From Amycolatopsis aidingensis (GTDB taxonomy: Bacteria; Actinomycetota; Actinomycetes; Mycobacteriales; Pseudonocardiaceae): 64,000 bases of DNA. This document shows positions 33,426 through 41,717 of the stretch, one piece after another. The DNA is taken from NCBI RefSeq assembly GCF_018885265.1, contig NZ_CP076538.1, positions 868,001-932,000 on the forward strand, written 5' to 3'. How positions within the stretch are numbered: position 1 is the stretch's first letter; each line of letters opens with the position of its first letter. A program made the position numbers and the translations under genes. The notes beneath the pieces are model-generated. The model was not told the DNA's origin. It searched no databases and was given only the letters and a program-made list of their open reading frames with translations.

Positions 33426-34508
33426 ATGAGCACCCTGGACCTGCATGCCGACCCGGTGGAGATCACCGCGGCGCTGGTGGACATCGCCAGCGTCTCCGGG
33501 GCGGAGGCGGAGATCGCCGACGCCGTCGAGGCCGCGCTGCGTGCGCAGGCGCCGCACCTCGAGGTGGTGCGCAACGGGAACGCCGTGCTCGCCCGCACCC
33601 GGCTCGGCCTGCCGTCCAGGGTGGTGCTGGCCGGGCATCTGGACACCGTGCCGGTGAACGAGAACCTGCCGTTGCACCGCACCGGTTCCGGTGCCGATGA
33701 GGTGCTGCACGGACTGGGCACGGTGGACATGAAGGCGGGGGACGCGGTGTTCCTGCACCTCGCCGCGGCCGTCACCGCGCCGCGGCACGACCTGACCTTC
33801 GTCTTCTACGACTGCGAGGAGGTCGAGGCCGCGCGCAACGGGCTCGGCCGGATCGAGCGCGAGCTGCCGGAGTGGCTGCGCGGCGACCTCGCGGTGGTGG
33901 GCGAACCGTCCAATGCGGTCATCGAGGCGGGCTGCCAGGGCACCCTGCGGGCCGAGCTGCACTGCGCTGGCACGCGGGCGCATACCGCGCGGGCCTGGAT
34001 GGGCGCGAACGCGATTCATGCGCTGGCCGAACCCCTGCGCAGGCTCGCCGAGTACCGGCCGAGGGTGGTGGACATCGACGGCCTCACCTACCGCGAGGGA
34101 CTGCAGGCGGTGCGGATCGCGGGCGGGGTGGCCGGCAATGTGGTGCCGGACGAGGCGGTGCTGGTGGTGAACCACCGCTTCGCGCCGGACCGCAGCGCCG
34201 AGCAGGCCGAGCGGCATGTGCGCGAGGTGTTCGACGGTTTCGAACTGTCCGTTGTGGACGTTTCGGGTGGCGCGATGCCGGGGCTGCACGCGCAGGCGGC
34301 CGCCGAGCTGGTGACCGCCGCGGGCGGGAAGGCGGCTGCCAAGCTCGGCTGGACCGATGTGGCGCGGTTCGCCGCACTGGGCATGCCGGCCGTCAACCTC
34401 GGGCCCGGCGACCCCTCCCTGGCGCACACCAGGGAGGAGCATGTGGCCGCGGCCGAGATCCGTGCGGTCGCCGAGGTGCTGCGGGCCTTTGTCGACGTGC
34501 GGTCCTGA
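33426..34508 (+). CDS. dapE: succinyl-diaminopimelate desuccinylase DapE
   Basis: DapE is a dizinc M20 peptidase that removes succinate from N-succinyl-diaminopimelate. The 360-residue protein has [16 protein letters not shown] (zinc His and the following Asp), [14 protein letters not shown] (bridging Asp), [12 protein letters not shown] (catalytic Glu and zinc Glu), the dimerisation lid with [17 protein letters not shown], and the C-terminal zinc histidine in [10 protein letters not shown] 33426 is chosen, with TAGCGT 8 bases upstream. With dapC and dapD in the same 7-kb stretch, it completes three steps of the succinylase branch. Confidence 0.95.
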   Translation: MSTLDLHADPVEITAALVDIASVSGAEAEIADAVEAALRAQAPHLEVVRNGNAVLARTRLGLPSRVVLAGHLDTVPVNENLPLHRTGSGADEVLHGLGTVDMKAGDAVFLHLAAAVTAPRHDLTFVFYDCEEVEAARNGLGRIERELPEWLRGDLAVVGEPSNAVIEAGCQGTLRAELHCAGTRAHTARAWMGANAIHALAEPLRRLAEYRPRVVDIDGLTYREGLQAVRIAGGVAGNVVPDEAVLVVNHRFAPDRSAEQAERHVREVFDGFELSVVDVSGGAMPGLHAQAAAELVTAAGGKAAAKLGWTDVARFAALGMPAVNLGPGDPSLAHTREEHVAAAEIRAVAEVLRAFVDVRS

Positions 34509-34509
34509 T

Positions 34510-34515
34510 TAGGGT
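34510..34515 (+). promoter_or_regulatory. -10 hexamer TAGGGT of a leaderless start
   Basis: TAGGGT begins one base after the dapE stop codon and is followed by 7 bases and GTG 34523. It gives the LOG genes their own promoter directly behind dapE. Confidence 0.5.
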
Positions 34516-34522
34516 GGTCCGG

Positions 34523-35332
34523 GTGAGCGACCAGGGGAGCGAAGAAGTGACCGAGGGAAACACGCGGGACCAGGTCGAGGACGCCGAGCACCCGCCGGAA
34601 CGGCACCGGGGACCGGTGGTGCTGCGCCGGTCCCGGCGGACCGAGGACAGCACCACCGATCAGCGGCTGCTCGACTCGCGCGGCCCGAGCGACTGGGTGC
34701 ATACCGACCCGTGGCGGGTGCTGCGGATCCAGGCCGAGTTCGTCGAGGGTTTCGGTGCGCTGGCGGAGGTGCCGAGGGCGGTGACCGTGTTCGGCTCCGC
34801 TCGTACCCCGCGGGAGCATCCGGAGTACGAGGCGGGCCGCAAGATCGGTGCCGCGCTGGCGAACGCCGGGTTCGCGGCGATCACCGGCGGCGGCCCCGGC
34901 GCGATGGAGGCGGTCAACCGCGGGGCCTCCGAGGCGGGCGGCCTTTCCATCGGGCTCGGCATCGAGCTGCCCTTCGAGCAGGGTATGAACCCCTGGGTGG
35001 ACCTCGGGGTGAACTTCCGCTACTTCTTCACCCGCAAGACCATGTTCATCAAGTACGCCCAGGCGTTCATCTGCCTGCCCGGCGGGTTCGGCACGCTGGA
35101 CGAGCTGTTCGAGGCGCTGACCCTGGTGCAGACGAAGAAGGTGACCAAGTTCCCGGTGGTGCTGTTCGGCAGCTCGTACTGGGGTGGCCTGCACGACTGG
35201 ATCCGAGACACCGTGCTGAGCGAGGGCAAGATCGGCGAACGGGACGCCGCGCTGCTGCACGTCACCGACGATATCGACGACGCGGTCCAGATCGTGCTGG
35301 AGGCCTACCGCGCGTGGGAGGAAACGCACTAG
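34523..35332 (+). CDS. LOG/TIGR00730 family protein, long form
   Basis: The 269-residue protein has a polar, likely disordered N-terminus of about 75 residues. The Rossmann-like LOG domain follows: VTVFGSARTPREHPEYEAGR, ITGGGPGAMEAVNRGA and ICLPGGFGTLDELFEALTLV, which holds the PGGxGTxxE motif of phosphoribohydrolases. Family members release bases from nucleoside 5'-monophosphates (cytokinin activation in plants). GTG 34523 is supported by TAGGGT 7 bases upstream. The second, shorter LOG gene overlaps its stop by one base, so the two are translationally coupled. The physiological substrate is unknown. Confidence 0.9.
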   Translation: MSDQGSEEVTEGNTRDQVEDAEHPPERHRGPVVLRRSRRTEDSTTDQRLLDSRGPSDWVHTDPWRVLRIQAEFVEGFGALAEVPRAVTVFGSARTPREHPEYEAGRKIGAALANAGFAAITGGGPGAMEAVNRGASEAGGLSIGLGIELPFEQGMNPWVDLGVNFRYFFTRKTMFIKYAQAFICLPGGFGTLDELFEALTLVQTKKVTKFPVVLFGSSYWGGLHDWIRDTVLSEGKIGERDAALLHVTDDIDDAVQIVLEAYRAWEETH

Positions 35333-35880
35333 TGAAGAGCATCTGCGTGTTCTGCGGCTCGTCCGACGGCCGCGGCCAGGAGTACACGGAGCAGGCGGCG
35401 GCACTCGGCGGGATGCTGGCCAGGCGGGGCATCACCCTGGTCTACGGCGGCGCGAGCGTCGGGATCATGGGGGTCGTCGCGGACGCCGCGCTTGCCGAGG
35501 GCGGCACGGTGCTCGGCGTCATCCCGGAGCAGCTGGTCCGGGCCGAGGTCGCCCACCAGGGGCTGACCGAGCTGTACGTGGTGGCGGACATGCATGAGCG
35601 CAAGGCGAAGATGTCCGCGCTGTCCGAGGGGTTCCTCGCGCTGCCCGGTGGCGCCGGCACGCTGGAGGAGCTGTTCGAGGTGTGGACCTGGGCGCAGCTC
35701 GGTCTGCACGACAAGCCGATCGGGCTGGTCGACACCGGCGGCTACTACCGCAAGCTGGTCGAGTTCATCGACCATATGCTCACCGAGGGGTTCCTCCGGC
35801 CGAGCACCCGCGAGCTGCTCGCCGTGGACCCCGACCCCGCCGTGCTGCTGGAGAAGTTCGCCGGTTTCGCAGGCGGGTAG
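35332..35880 (+). CDS. LOG family protein, short form
   Basis: The 182-residue protein is a standard-length LOG protein: VFCGSSDGRGQEYTEQAAAL, VYGGASVGIMGVVADAALAE, HERKAKMSALSEGFLALPGG then AGTLEELFE with the conserved PGGxGTxxE active-site motif. It resembles mycobacterial Rv1205, a phosphoribohydrolase that makes cytokinin-like bases. GTG 35332 shares its first base with the TAG stop of the longer LOG gene (TAGTG). The two LOG genes share motifs but differ in length and flanks, so this is an old duplication. It ends 13 bases from a convergent acyltransferase gene. Confidence 0.92.
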   Translation: MKSICVFCGSSDGRGQEYTEQAAALGGMLARRGITLVYGGASVGIMGVVADAALAEGGTVLGVIPEQLVRAEVAHQGLTELYVVADMHERKAKMSALSEGFLALPGGAGTLEELFEVWTWAQLGLHDKPIGLVDTGGYYRKLVEFIDHMLTEGFLRPSTRELLAVDPDPAVLLEKFAGFAGG

Positions 35881-35893
35881 GTCCGGCTGTTGC

Positions 35894-36592
35894 TCAGGCT
35901 GCGGCCTCGCCCGGCAGCCGGTGGTAGTGGTCCACGTACTCCTGACCGGACAGCTCCATCAGCGCGTACATGATCTCGTCGGTCACCCCGCGCCGGATCG
36001 CCTGCGAGGACTCCAGCCCGGCGTAGCGGGAGAAGTCCAGCGGCTCGCCGAAGCACACCCGCACCCTGGCCGGCCTGGGAAGCCGGGCGCCGACGGGCTG
36101 GACCCGTTCGGTTCCGTGCAGGGCCACCGGCACCACCTTCGCGCCGGTGGCCAGCGCCAGCGCGGCGACCCCGGTATGCCCGCGGTGCAGCCTGCCGTCC
36201 AGGGAACGGGTGCCTTCCGGGTAGATCCCGAACACCTCGCCCGCCGCCAGCACCCTACGGCCTTCCTCCAGCGCGGCCAGCCCCGCCTTGGCGTCGCCGC
36301 GTCGCACCGGCACGTAGCCGAGCGCGCCGAGCAGTGCCGCCATCGCCCGCCCGCGCAGGCCCCTGCCGGTGAAGTACTCCGCCTTGCCGAGGAACCGCAC
36401 CCGGCGCGGGGTGACGAGGGACAGTACGGCGGTGTCCACCGCCGCGCGGTGGTTGGCAGCCAGCACCACCGGACCCGTCGCGGGCACCCGCTCCGCCCCG
36501 GACACCTCGGGCCGGTAGATCAGCCTGGCCAGCGGGGCCAGGGTCAGCCGGATCAGCGTGTGCAGCACGATCCCTCCCGCGACGCTCGCCAT
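35894..36592 (-). CDS. PlsC-like 1-acylglycerol-3-phosphate acyltransferase
   Basis: The 232-residue membrane-associated acyltransferase carries the family motifs: LAANHRAAVDTAVL (HX4D catalytic), PVRRGDAKAGLAALEEGRRV, and IYPEGTRSLDG (EGTR), in the usual order. It acylates lysophosphatidate or a related lipid or glycolipid precursor. An N-terminal hydrophobic helix, IVLHTLIRLTLAPLARLIY, anchors it. ATG 36592 is chosen, though no strong ribosome site is seen. It is divergent from gpgS across 51 bases. Whether it makes phosphatidate or acylates a special lipid cannot be decided. Confidence 0.88.
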   Translation of the reverse strand: MASVAGGIVLHTLIRLTLAPLARLIYRPEVSGAERVPATGPVVLAANHRAAVDTAVLSLVTPRRVRFLGKAEYFTGRGLRGRAMAALLGALGYVPVRRGDAKAGLAALEEGRRVLAAGEVFGIYPEGTRSLDGRLHRGHTGVAALALATGAKVVPVALHGTERVQPVGARLPRPARVRVCFGEPLDFSRYAGLESSQAIRRGVTDEIMYALMELSGQEYVDHYHRLPGEAAA

Positions 36593-36643
36593 CCAGCATG
36601 GCACGATCGGCGGACACGAGGTCGCGAGCGCTGGAGGGCGGGC

Positions 36644-37564
36644 ATGAACGAAGCATGGTTCGCCCGGCGCACCTGGCAGGATCCGCGGTGGTCCCTGCAG
36701 GAGCTGGTGCGCGCCAAGGGCGGCCGGACCGTCTCGGTGGTACTGCCCGCGCTGAACGAGGAACACACCGTCGGCGCCGTGGTCGGCTCGGTGCGCCCGC
36801 TGCTGGGCACCCTGGTGGACGAGATCGTGGTGGCCGACTCCGGCTCGAGCGACCGCACCGCCGAGGCCGCGGCCGCCGCCGGGGCCAGGGTGGTGCACCG
36901 GGAGGAGGTACTGCCGGAGTTCGACCCGCTGCCTGGCAAGGGTGAGGTGCTGTGGCGTTCACTGGCCGCGACCAGCGGTGACCTGCTCGTCTTCCTGGAC
37001 TCCGACCTGGTCGAGCCCGATCCCGGCTTCGTGCCGATGCTGCTCGGCCCGCTGCTGCTGGCCGCCGAGGTGCACCTGGTGAAGGGTTTCTACCGGCGCC
37101 CGCTGCGGCTGGAGAGTGACGAGTTCGGCACCGGCGGTGGCCGGGTGACCGAACTGCTGGCCCGCCCGGTGCTGGCGGCGCTCCGGCCCGCGTTGTCCGG
37201 GTTGGTGCAGCCGTTGGGCGGGGAGTACGCGGCCAGCAGGCAGCTGCTGGAGTCGGTTCCGTTCGCCGCCGGTTACGGCGTGGAGATCGGCCTGCTGCTG
37301 GACACCGAGGCCCAGTACGGGCTGGACGCGCTGGCGCAGGTCAACCTCGGGGTGCGCAAGCACCGCAACCGTTCGCTGTTGCAACTGGGGGTGATGGCGC
37401 GGCAGATCCTGGGCACGGCCCTGGATCGGTGCGGGGTCGAGGCGGGCGAGGCCGCCGGGCTGACCCAGTTCGTGCAGGTCGCGGGGGAGTGGCTGCCGGA
37501 CACCAGGCAGGTGCTGGTGGCCGACCGGCCGCCGATGCGGGAGGTGCTGGCCGCGCGGGGTTGA
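36644..37564 (+). CDS. gpgS: glucosyl-3-phosphoglycerate synthase
   Basis: GpgS (GT81) transfers glucose from UDP- or GDP-glucose to 3-phosphoglycerate, the first step of methylglucose lipopolysaccharide or glucosylglycerate synthesis. The 306-residue protein shows VVLPALNEEHTVGAVVGSV, VVADSGSSDRTAEAAAAAGA, the metal-binding LDSDLVEPDPGF (DxD), and VQPLGGEYAASRQLLESVPF, as in mycobacterial GpgS. ATG 36644 has GGAGG upstream. It begins a four-gene set with the DivIVA-like, SRPBCC and tag genes, as around Rv1208-Rv1210. The expected folP2 neighbour is missing. Long upstream frame is the shadow of another gene. Confidence 0.93.
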   Translation: MNEAWFARRTWQDPRWSLQELVRAKGGRTVSVVLPALNEEHTVGAVVGSVRPLLGTLVDEIVVADSGSSDRTAEAAAAAGARVVHREEVLPEFDPLPGKGEVLWRSLAATSGDLLVFLDSDLVEPDPGFVPMLLGPLLLAAEVHLVKGFYRRPLRLESDEFGTGGGRVTELLARPVLAALRPALSGLVQPLGGEYAASRQLLESVPFAAGYGVEIGLLLDTEAQYGLDALAQVNLGVRKHRNRSLLQLGVMARQILGTALDRCGVEAGEAAGLTQFVQVAGEWLPDTRQVLVADRPPMREVLAARG

Positions 37565-37587
37565 TCCCGTCCGCCGGTGGCGTGTGC

Positions 37588-37593
37588 CACGAT
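37588..37593 (+). promoter_or_regulatory. -10 hexamer CACGAT of a leaderless start
   Basis: CACGAT stands 6 bases before GTG 37600 of the DivIVA-like gene. It fits the weaker nAnnnT form also seen before the genes at 16349 and 18654. Confidence 0.35.
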
Positions 37594-37599
37594 CGTCGG

Positions 37600-37902
37600 G
37601 TGACCACCGCGCTGATCTACCTCATCGTCATGCTGCTCGTCGCGGCTGTGGTGTTCCTGCTGGCCGCCGTGGTGTTCGGCCGGGGTGAGGAGCTGGCCCC
37701 GCTGGCGCCGGGCAGTTCCCCCACCCGCCTGCCAGCCGAGGACCTGACCGGCGAGGATGTGACCTCGGTGAAGTTCCAGCTCGTGCTACGCGGGTACAAG
37801 ATGTCCGAAGTGGACTGGGTGTTGCGGCGACTTGGCACCGAGATCGACGGCCTGCGCGCCAGGGTCGCCGAGCTGGAGGCGGAGCGCGAGGCGGCGCGAT
37901 GA
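37600..37902 (+). CDS. membrane-anchored DivIVA-domain protein
   Basis: The 100-residue protein has one N-terminal membrane helix (ALIYLIVMLLVAAVVFLLAA) and a C-terminal DivIVA-like domain: VKFQLVLRGYKMSEVDWVLR then RLGTEIDGLRARVAEL, a conserved RGY...EVD segment followed by coiled coil. It corresponds to mycobacterial Rv1209 by position and build. Such proteins sit at curved or polar membranes. GTG 37600 is inferred from the helix position. The SRPBCC gene overlaps it by ATGA. A part in polar growth is possible but not shown. Confidence 0.85.
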   Translation: MTTALIYLIVMLLVAAVVFLLAAVVFGRGEELAPLAPGSSPTRLPAEDLTGEDVTSVKFQLVLRGYKMSEVDWVLRRLGTEIDGLRARVAELEAEREAAR

Positions 37903-38351
37903 CCGATGTGGTGGTGTCGGTCGACGTGGCCGCGCCGGCCGGGACCACCTGGCTGGCGCTGACCGACTGGGAACGCCAGGGCGAGTGGATGCTCGGCACC
38001 AGGGTGCGGGTGGTCGAGGGCAACGGGCGCAGCGTGGGCTCGCGGATCGCCGCGTTCACCGGGGTGGCCGGGGTCGGCTTCACCGACACGATGGAGATCA
38101 CCCACTGGGAACCCCCGATCCGCTGCGCGGTGCGGCATCTGGGCAAGGTGGTACGCGGTACCGGTGCCTTCCACGTGCGGGAGAACGGGCCGCACCGGTC
38201 GGTTTTCGTCTGGTCCGAGCAGCTGGCCCTGCCGTTCGGGCCGCTGGGCAAACTCGGCTGGCCGGTGGTGAAACCCGCGTTCTCCGCGGGACTGTGGTAC
38301 TCGTTACGCCGCTTCGCTCGGTTCGCCGAGCACTACCGGATGGGGGACTGA
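37899..38351 (+). CDS. SRPBCC (polyketide cyclase-like) family protein
   Basis: The 150-residue protein has the START-like fold signature: VVSVDVAAPAGTTWLALTDW at the N-terminus, GVGFTDTMEITHWEPPIRCA in the middle and a long C-terminal helix WYSLRRFARFAEHYRM. Such proteins bind hydrophobic ligands in a deep pocket. No catalytic residue can be named. ATG 37899 overlaps the DivIVA-like stop by 4 bases, and the tag start overlaps its stop by one base, so the three are translationally coupled. Its ligand is unknown. Confidence 0.88.
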   Translation: MTDVVVSVDVAAPAGTTWLALTDWERQGEWMLGTRVRVVEGNGRSVGSRIAAFTGVAGVGFTDTMEITHWEPPIRCAVRHLGKVVRGTGAFHVRENGPHRSVFVWSEQLALPFGPLGKLGWPVVKPAFSAGLWYSLRRFARFAEHYRMGD

Positions 38352-38920
38352 TGGAATTGATCGGCGCGGACGGCGTACCGCGGTGTTCCTGGGGCAATTC
38401 CGCCCCCGACTACGCCACTTACCACGACGAGGAATGGGGTGTTCCGCTGCGCGGGGAGAGCGCCCTGTTCGAGCGGGTCACCCTGGAGTCCTTCCAGTCC
38501 GGACTGTCCTGGCTGGTGATCCTGCGCAAACGGGAGAACTTCCGTAAGGCGTTCGCCGGGTTCGACCCTGAGCTGGTGGCCCGGTTCACCGATGCCGATA
38601 TCAGCAGGCTGCTCGCGGATGCCTCGATCGTGCGCAACCGGGCCAAGATCGAGGCGGCGATCACCAACGCCCGCGCGACCGTACAGCTGGACCAGCCGCT
38701 GGATGAGCTGCTCTGGTCCTTCGCCCCCGACCCCGGCAGCCACCGGCGGCCCGCCTCGATGGCGGAGATGCCCGCGGTGACGCCGGAGTCGAAGGCGATG
38801 GCCAAGGCACTGAAGAAGCGCGGTTTCACCTTCGTCGGGCCCACCACCTGCTACGCGATGATGCAGGCCACCGGAATGGTCGACGACCATATCCAAGGCT
38901 GCTTCCGCGCCACCCCCTGA
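38351..38920 (+). CDS. tag: DNA-3-methyladenine glycosylase I
   Basis: Tag removes 3-methyladenine from alkylated DNA. The 189-residue protein has the family zinc-binding residues and fold: Cys12 (VPRCSWG), His24 (YHDEEWGVPL), and the C-terminal HIQGCF with the second His and Cys. The core LESFQSGLSWLVILRKRENF is strongly conserved. ATG 38351 overlaps the SRPBCC stop. Together with the AlkA-like gene at 21177 the window holds two alkylation-repair glycosylases. It ends 11 bases from the convergent enoyl-CoA hydratase gene. Confidence 0.96.
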   Translation: MELIGADGVPRCSWGNSAPDYATYHDEEWGVPLRGESALFERVTLESFQSGLSWLVILRKRENFRKAFAGFDPELVARFTDADISRLLADASIVRNRAKIEAAITNARATVQLDQPLDELLWSFAPDPGSHRRPASMAEMPAVTPESKAMAKALKKRGFTFVGPTTCYAMMQATGMVDDHIQGCFRATP

Positions 38921-38931
38921 CCCTCAGTTGG

Positions 38932-39726
38932 CTAGGAGCCGGTGAAGTTCGGGCGGCGCTTGGCGACGAAGGCCTCCACCGCCTCGGTGTGGTCGGCGGT
39001 GGCGCCCAGCGCGGCCTGCGCGGCGTCCTCCGCGGCCAGTGCCTCCTCCAGGGTGCTTTCGGCGGCCGTGGTCAGCACGTCCTTGATCCGGGCGTAGGCG
39101 ACCGTCGGCCCCGCGGCCAGCGTGGCGGCCACCTGGTGCGCGCGGGCGGCCAGTTCCTCGTCCGGTACGACCTCGCTGACCAGGCCGATCCGCAGCGCCT
39201 CCGTGGCGTCCACGGTCCGGGCCATCAGCATCAGCTCCGCCGCCCGCCCGTAGCCGATCAGCCGCTGCAGGGTCCAGGAGGCGCCGGAGTCCGGGCCGAG
39301 GCCGACGTTCGCGAAGGCCATCAGGAAGCTCGCCGAGCCGCCCGCGATCCGCAGGTCGCTGGCGTAGGCGAAGGCGGCGCCCGCGCCTGCCGCGGAGCCG
39401 TTCACCGCGGAGATCACCGGCTTCGGCATCTGCACGATGGCCCGGACGATCGGGTTGTAGTGCTCGGCCACCGTGCGCAGCGGCGCCGAGTCCCCCGCCT
39501 GGAGCAGCCCCACGTGTTCCTTGAGGTCCTGACCCGCGCAGAAGGCCTTGCCGGCCCCGGTGAGCACGACCGCACGCACCGTGTCCTCCGCCGCGGCGGA
39601 GCGCAACGCGTCCAGCAGCCGCTCCTTGAGTTCGACGGTCAGCGAGTTGTACGACTTGGGGCGGTTGAGCGTCAGCGTGCGTACACCGTCGGTGTCGGCG
39701 GTCAGCAGCACGTCCTCGGTCGTCAC
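38932..39726 (-). CDS. enoyl-CoA hydratase/isomerase family protein
   Basis: The 264-residue crotonase-fold protein has the oxyanion-hole segments GAGKAFCAGQDLKEHVGLLQ and NGSAAGAGAAFAYASDLRIA. The second catalytic region reads NVGLGPDSGASWTLQRLIG, with Asp in the place where classical hydratases have the second Glu. That resembles PaaG-type isomerases rather than standard hydratases. GTG 39726 has a very strong AGGAGG 7 bases upstream. It is divergent from the DUF3117 gene. It may act in ring-cleavage or fatty-acid metabolism; the exact reaction is not decided by sequence. Confidence 0.88.
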   Translation of the reverse strand: MTTEDVLLTADTDGVRTLTLNRPKSYNSLTVELKERLLDALRSAAAEDTVRAVVLTGAGKAFCAGQDLKEHVGLLQAGDSAPLRTVAEHYNPIVRAIVQMPKPVISAVNGSAAGAGAAFAYASDLRIAGGSASFLMAFANVGLGPDSGASWTLQRLIGYGRAAELMLMARTVDATEALRIGLVSEVVPDEELAARAHQVAATLAAGPTVAYARIKDVLTTAAESTLEEALAAEDAAQAALGATADHTEAVEAFVAKRRPNFTGS

Positions 39727-39913
39727 GAAAATTCCTCCTGAAAGTGGGACTCGCAGCGAGTGTGGCACCCCTGTGAAGCGCATACCAGCACCTATGCAAC
39801 ACGAAAAGATCGGTCCGCGTTCGCGGCCGCTCAGTGATAGGGGAGAATGGTCACAACCCGGTTGCTTTGGCGAGCGCGACCCGGGCGCGCCGGTTGAGAC
39901 GAAAGGGAACGCT

Positions 39914-40081
39914 ATGGCGGCCATGAAGCCTCGGACTGGAGACGGACCCCTCGAAGTGACCAAGGAGGGGCGGGGCCTCGTGATGCGCGTGCCGCTCGAG
40001 GGTGGTGGGCGTCTCGTCGTCGAGCTGTCGGCCGAGGAGGCCAAGGACCTCGGAGCTGCCCTGCAGGAGGCGACTGGCTGA
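39914..40081 (+). CDS. DUF3117 family protein
   Basis: A 55-residue protein starting MAAMKPRTGDGPLEVTKEGR and ending LSAEEAKDLGAALQEATG belongs to the highly conserved actinobacterial DUF3117 family (Rv1211-type, same neighbourhood beside tag). It is soluble and of unknown function. ATG 39914 has AAAGGGA 6 bases upstream; the upstream frame is an artefact of GC bias. The 187-base spacer before it holds both its promoter and that of the divergent hydratase gene; I see no other gene there. Confidence 0.9.
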   Translation: MAAMKPRTGDGPLEVTKEGRGLVMRVPLEGGGRLVVELSAEEAKDLGAALQEATG

Positions 40082-40181
40082 CCGCACCCCACGTTTTCCT
40101 GCCAGCGCTGGATTCGTACCAACCTGGCTCTTCCGGCGCGCGTGGAATTGCGCGCCGTCAACCGATATCTGGAGGCCGCCG

Positions 40182-41717
40182 ATGGCGCGTTCACCGCTGC
40201 CGCCTGTCCCAACCCGGTTGCTCGAGGTCGAGGTGGCCGGCACCACACGGCGCACTGCGCCGTTGGCCATCCTTGTTCGCCAGTCCGACGAGCACGCCGG
40301 GAACGGGTCGCCGCGCGGTGAGCTGATCGAGCGCATCGGTGCCACCGGCAAGGCCGGTGAGGTGCACACCGTGCCGGACCCCGGCACCGGTCCGCGCTGG
40401 CTGGTCGGCATCGGCACCGGGGACCCGGCCGCGATGCGCACCGGCGGGGCGGCGTTCATCCGCGCCGCGGGCGCACACCTCGCCGCCGAACACGACGCGG
40501 GCCGCCGCCCGCCCCGTGCCGTACAGGTCGAGCTGCCTGCCGAGCTGACCGGCGCGGAGCTGGAGCCCTTCCTGACCGGCGCGCTGCTCGGCGGCTACCG
40601 CTATGTGGTCAGCGGGGAACCGGACCCGCCGCGGCCGCAGACCCTGCGGGTGATCACCGGGTACGACCGGGCCATCCAGCCGTACACCGAGATCGCCACC
40701 CGGGCGCGTGAGCTGGCCGCCGCCTCGGCGCTCGCCCGTGATCTCGCCAACACCCCGTCCAACGTGAAGAACCCCGGATGGCTCGCCGGGGTCGCCGAGC
40801 GCATGGCAAGCGACCTTCCCTGGCTCACCACGACGGTGCGGGACGAGGGCTGGCTCGCCGAGCAGGGCTTCGGCGGCATGCTCGCGGTTGGCGGCGGCTC
40901 GGCCAGCCCGCCGCGGCTGATCGAGCTCGCCTATCGCCCCCGCGGCGCCGCGGGGCACCTGCTGCTGGTCGGCAAGGGCATCACCTTCGACACCGGCGGC
41001 ATCTCGATCAAACCCGCCGAGGGCATGCCGATGATGCGCACCGACATGGCGGGCGGCGGCGCCGTGCTCGCCGCGGTCCGGGCCATCGCCGCGCTGCGGC
41101 TGGGAGTGAAGGTGACCGCGCTGGTGCCCGCCGCGGAGAACCACGTCTCCGGCAGCGCCTACCGGCCGGGGGACGTGATCCGGCACTACGGTGGCACCAC
41201 GACCGAGGTCGGCAACACCGATGCCGAGGGCAGGATGGTGCTCGCCGACGCGCTGGTCTACGGGATCAAGCGATACGCGCCGGACGCGGTTGTCGACGTC
41301 GCGACCCTGACCGGTGCGATGAAGGTCTCCCTCGGCCTGCGCACCGGGGGCCTGTTCGCCAGCGACGACGCCCTGGCCCAGTGGGTAAGGGAGGCCGGGG
41401 AACGCACCGGCGAGGCGTGGTGGCGGATGCCTCTGGTCGAGGACTACGCCGAGGCCGTGCGCAGCGAGATCGCCGACCTGCGCCAGGCCCCTTCCGGGCC
41501 CGGCGGCATCGCCGCGGCCCTGTTCCTGCGCGAGTTCACCGCCGGGCTGCCCTGGGCCCACCTGGACATCGCGGGGCCCGCGCGCTCGGAGCAGAACTAC
41601 TGCGAGGTGGTGCCGGGCGGCACCGGGTTCGCCGCGCGCACCCTGGTCGAGCTGGCCGCGTCCTGGGCGCCGATGACGAACTCGCGGAAGGCCGCGACCG
41701 CGGGGGTCGGTTCCTGA
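40182..41717 (+). CDS. pepA: leucyl aminopeptidase (M17 family)
   Basis: M17 aminopeptidases are hexameric dizinc enzymes that remove N-terminal residues and take part in peptide turnover. The 511-residue protein has an N-terminal alpha/beta domain and the C-terminal catalytic domain with VGKGITFDTGGISIKPAEGM (zinc Lys and Asp), MAGGGAVLAAVRAIAALRLG, and NTDAEGRMVLADALVYG, the hallmark NTDAEGR. ATG 40182 has GGAGG upstream. Its last 121 bases overlap the end of the convergent LysR gene, so the C-terminal sequences of both are constrained by one DNA stretch. Confidence 0.95.
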   Translation: MARSPLPPVPTRLLEVEVAGTTRRTAPLAILVRQSDEHAGNGSPRGELIERIGATGKAGEVHTVPDPGTGPRWLVGIGTGDPAAMRTGGAAFIRAAGAHLAAEHDAGRRPPRAVQVELPAELTGAELEPFLTGALLGGYRYVVSGEPDPPRPQTLRVITGYDRAIQPYTEIATRARELAAASALARDLANTPSNVKNPGWLAGVAERMASDLPWLTTTVRDEGWLAEQGFGGMLAVGGGSASPPRLIELAYRPRGAAGHLLLVGKGITFDTGGISIKPAEGMPMMRTDMAGGGAVLAAVRAIAALRLGVKVTALVPAAENHVSGSAYRPGDVIRHYGGTTTEVGNTDAEGRMVLADALVYGIKRYAPDAVVDVATLTGAMKVSLGLRTGGLFASDDALAQWVREAGERTGEAWWRMPLVEDYAEAVRSEIADLRQAPSGPGGIAAALFLREFTAGLPWAHLDIAGPARSEQNYCEVVPGGTGFAARTLVELAASWAPMTNSRKAATAGVGS

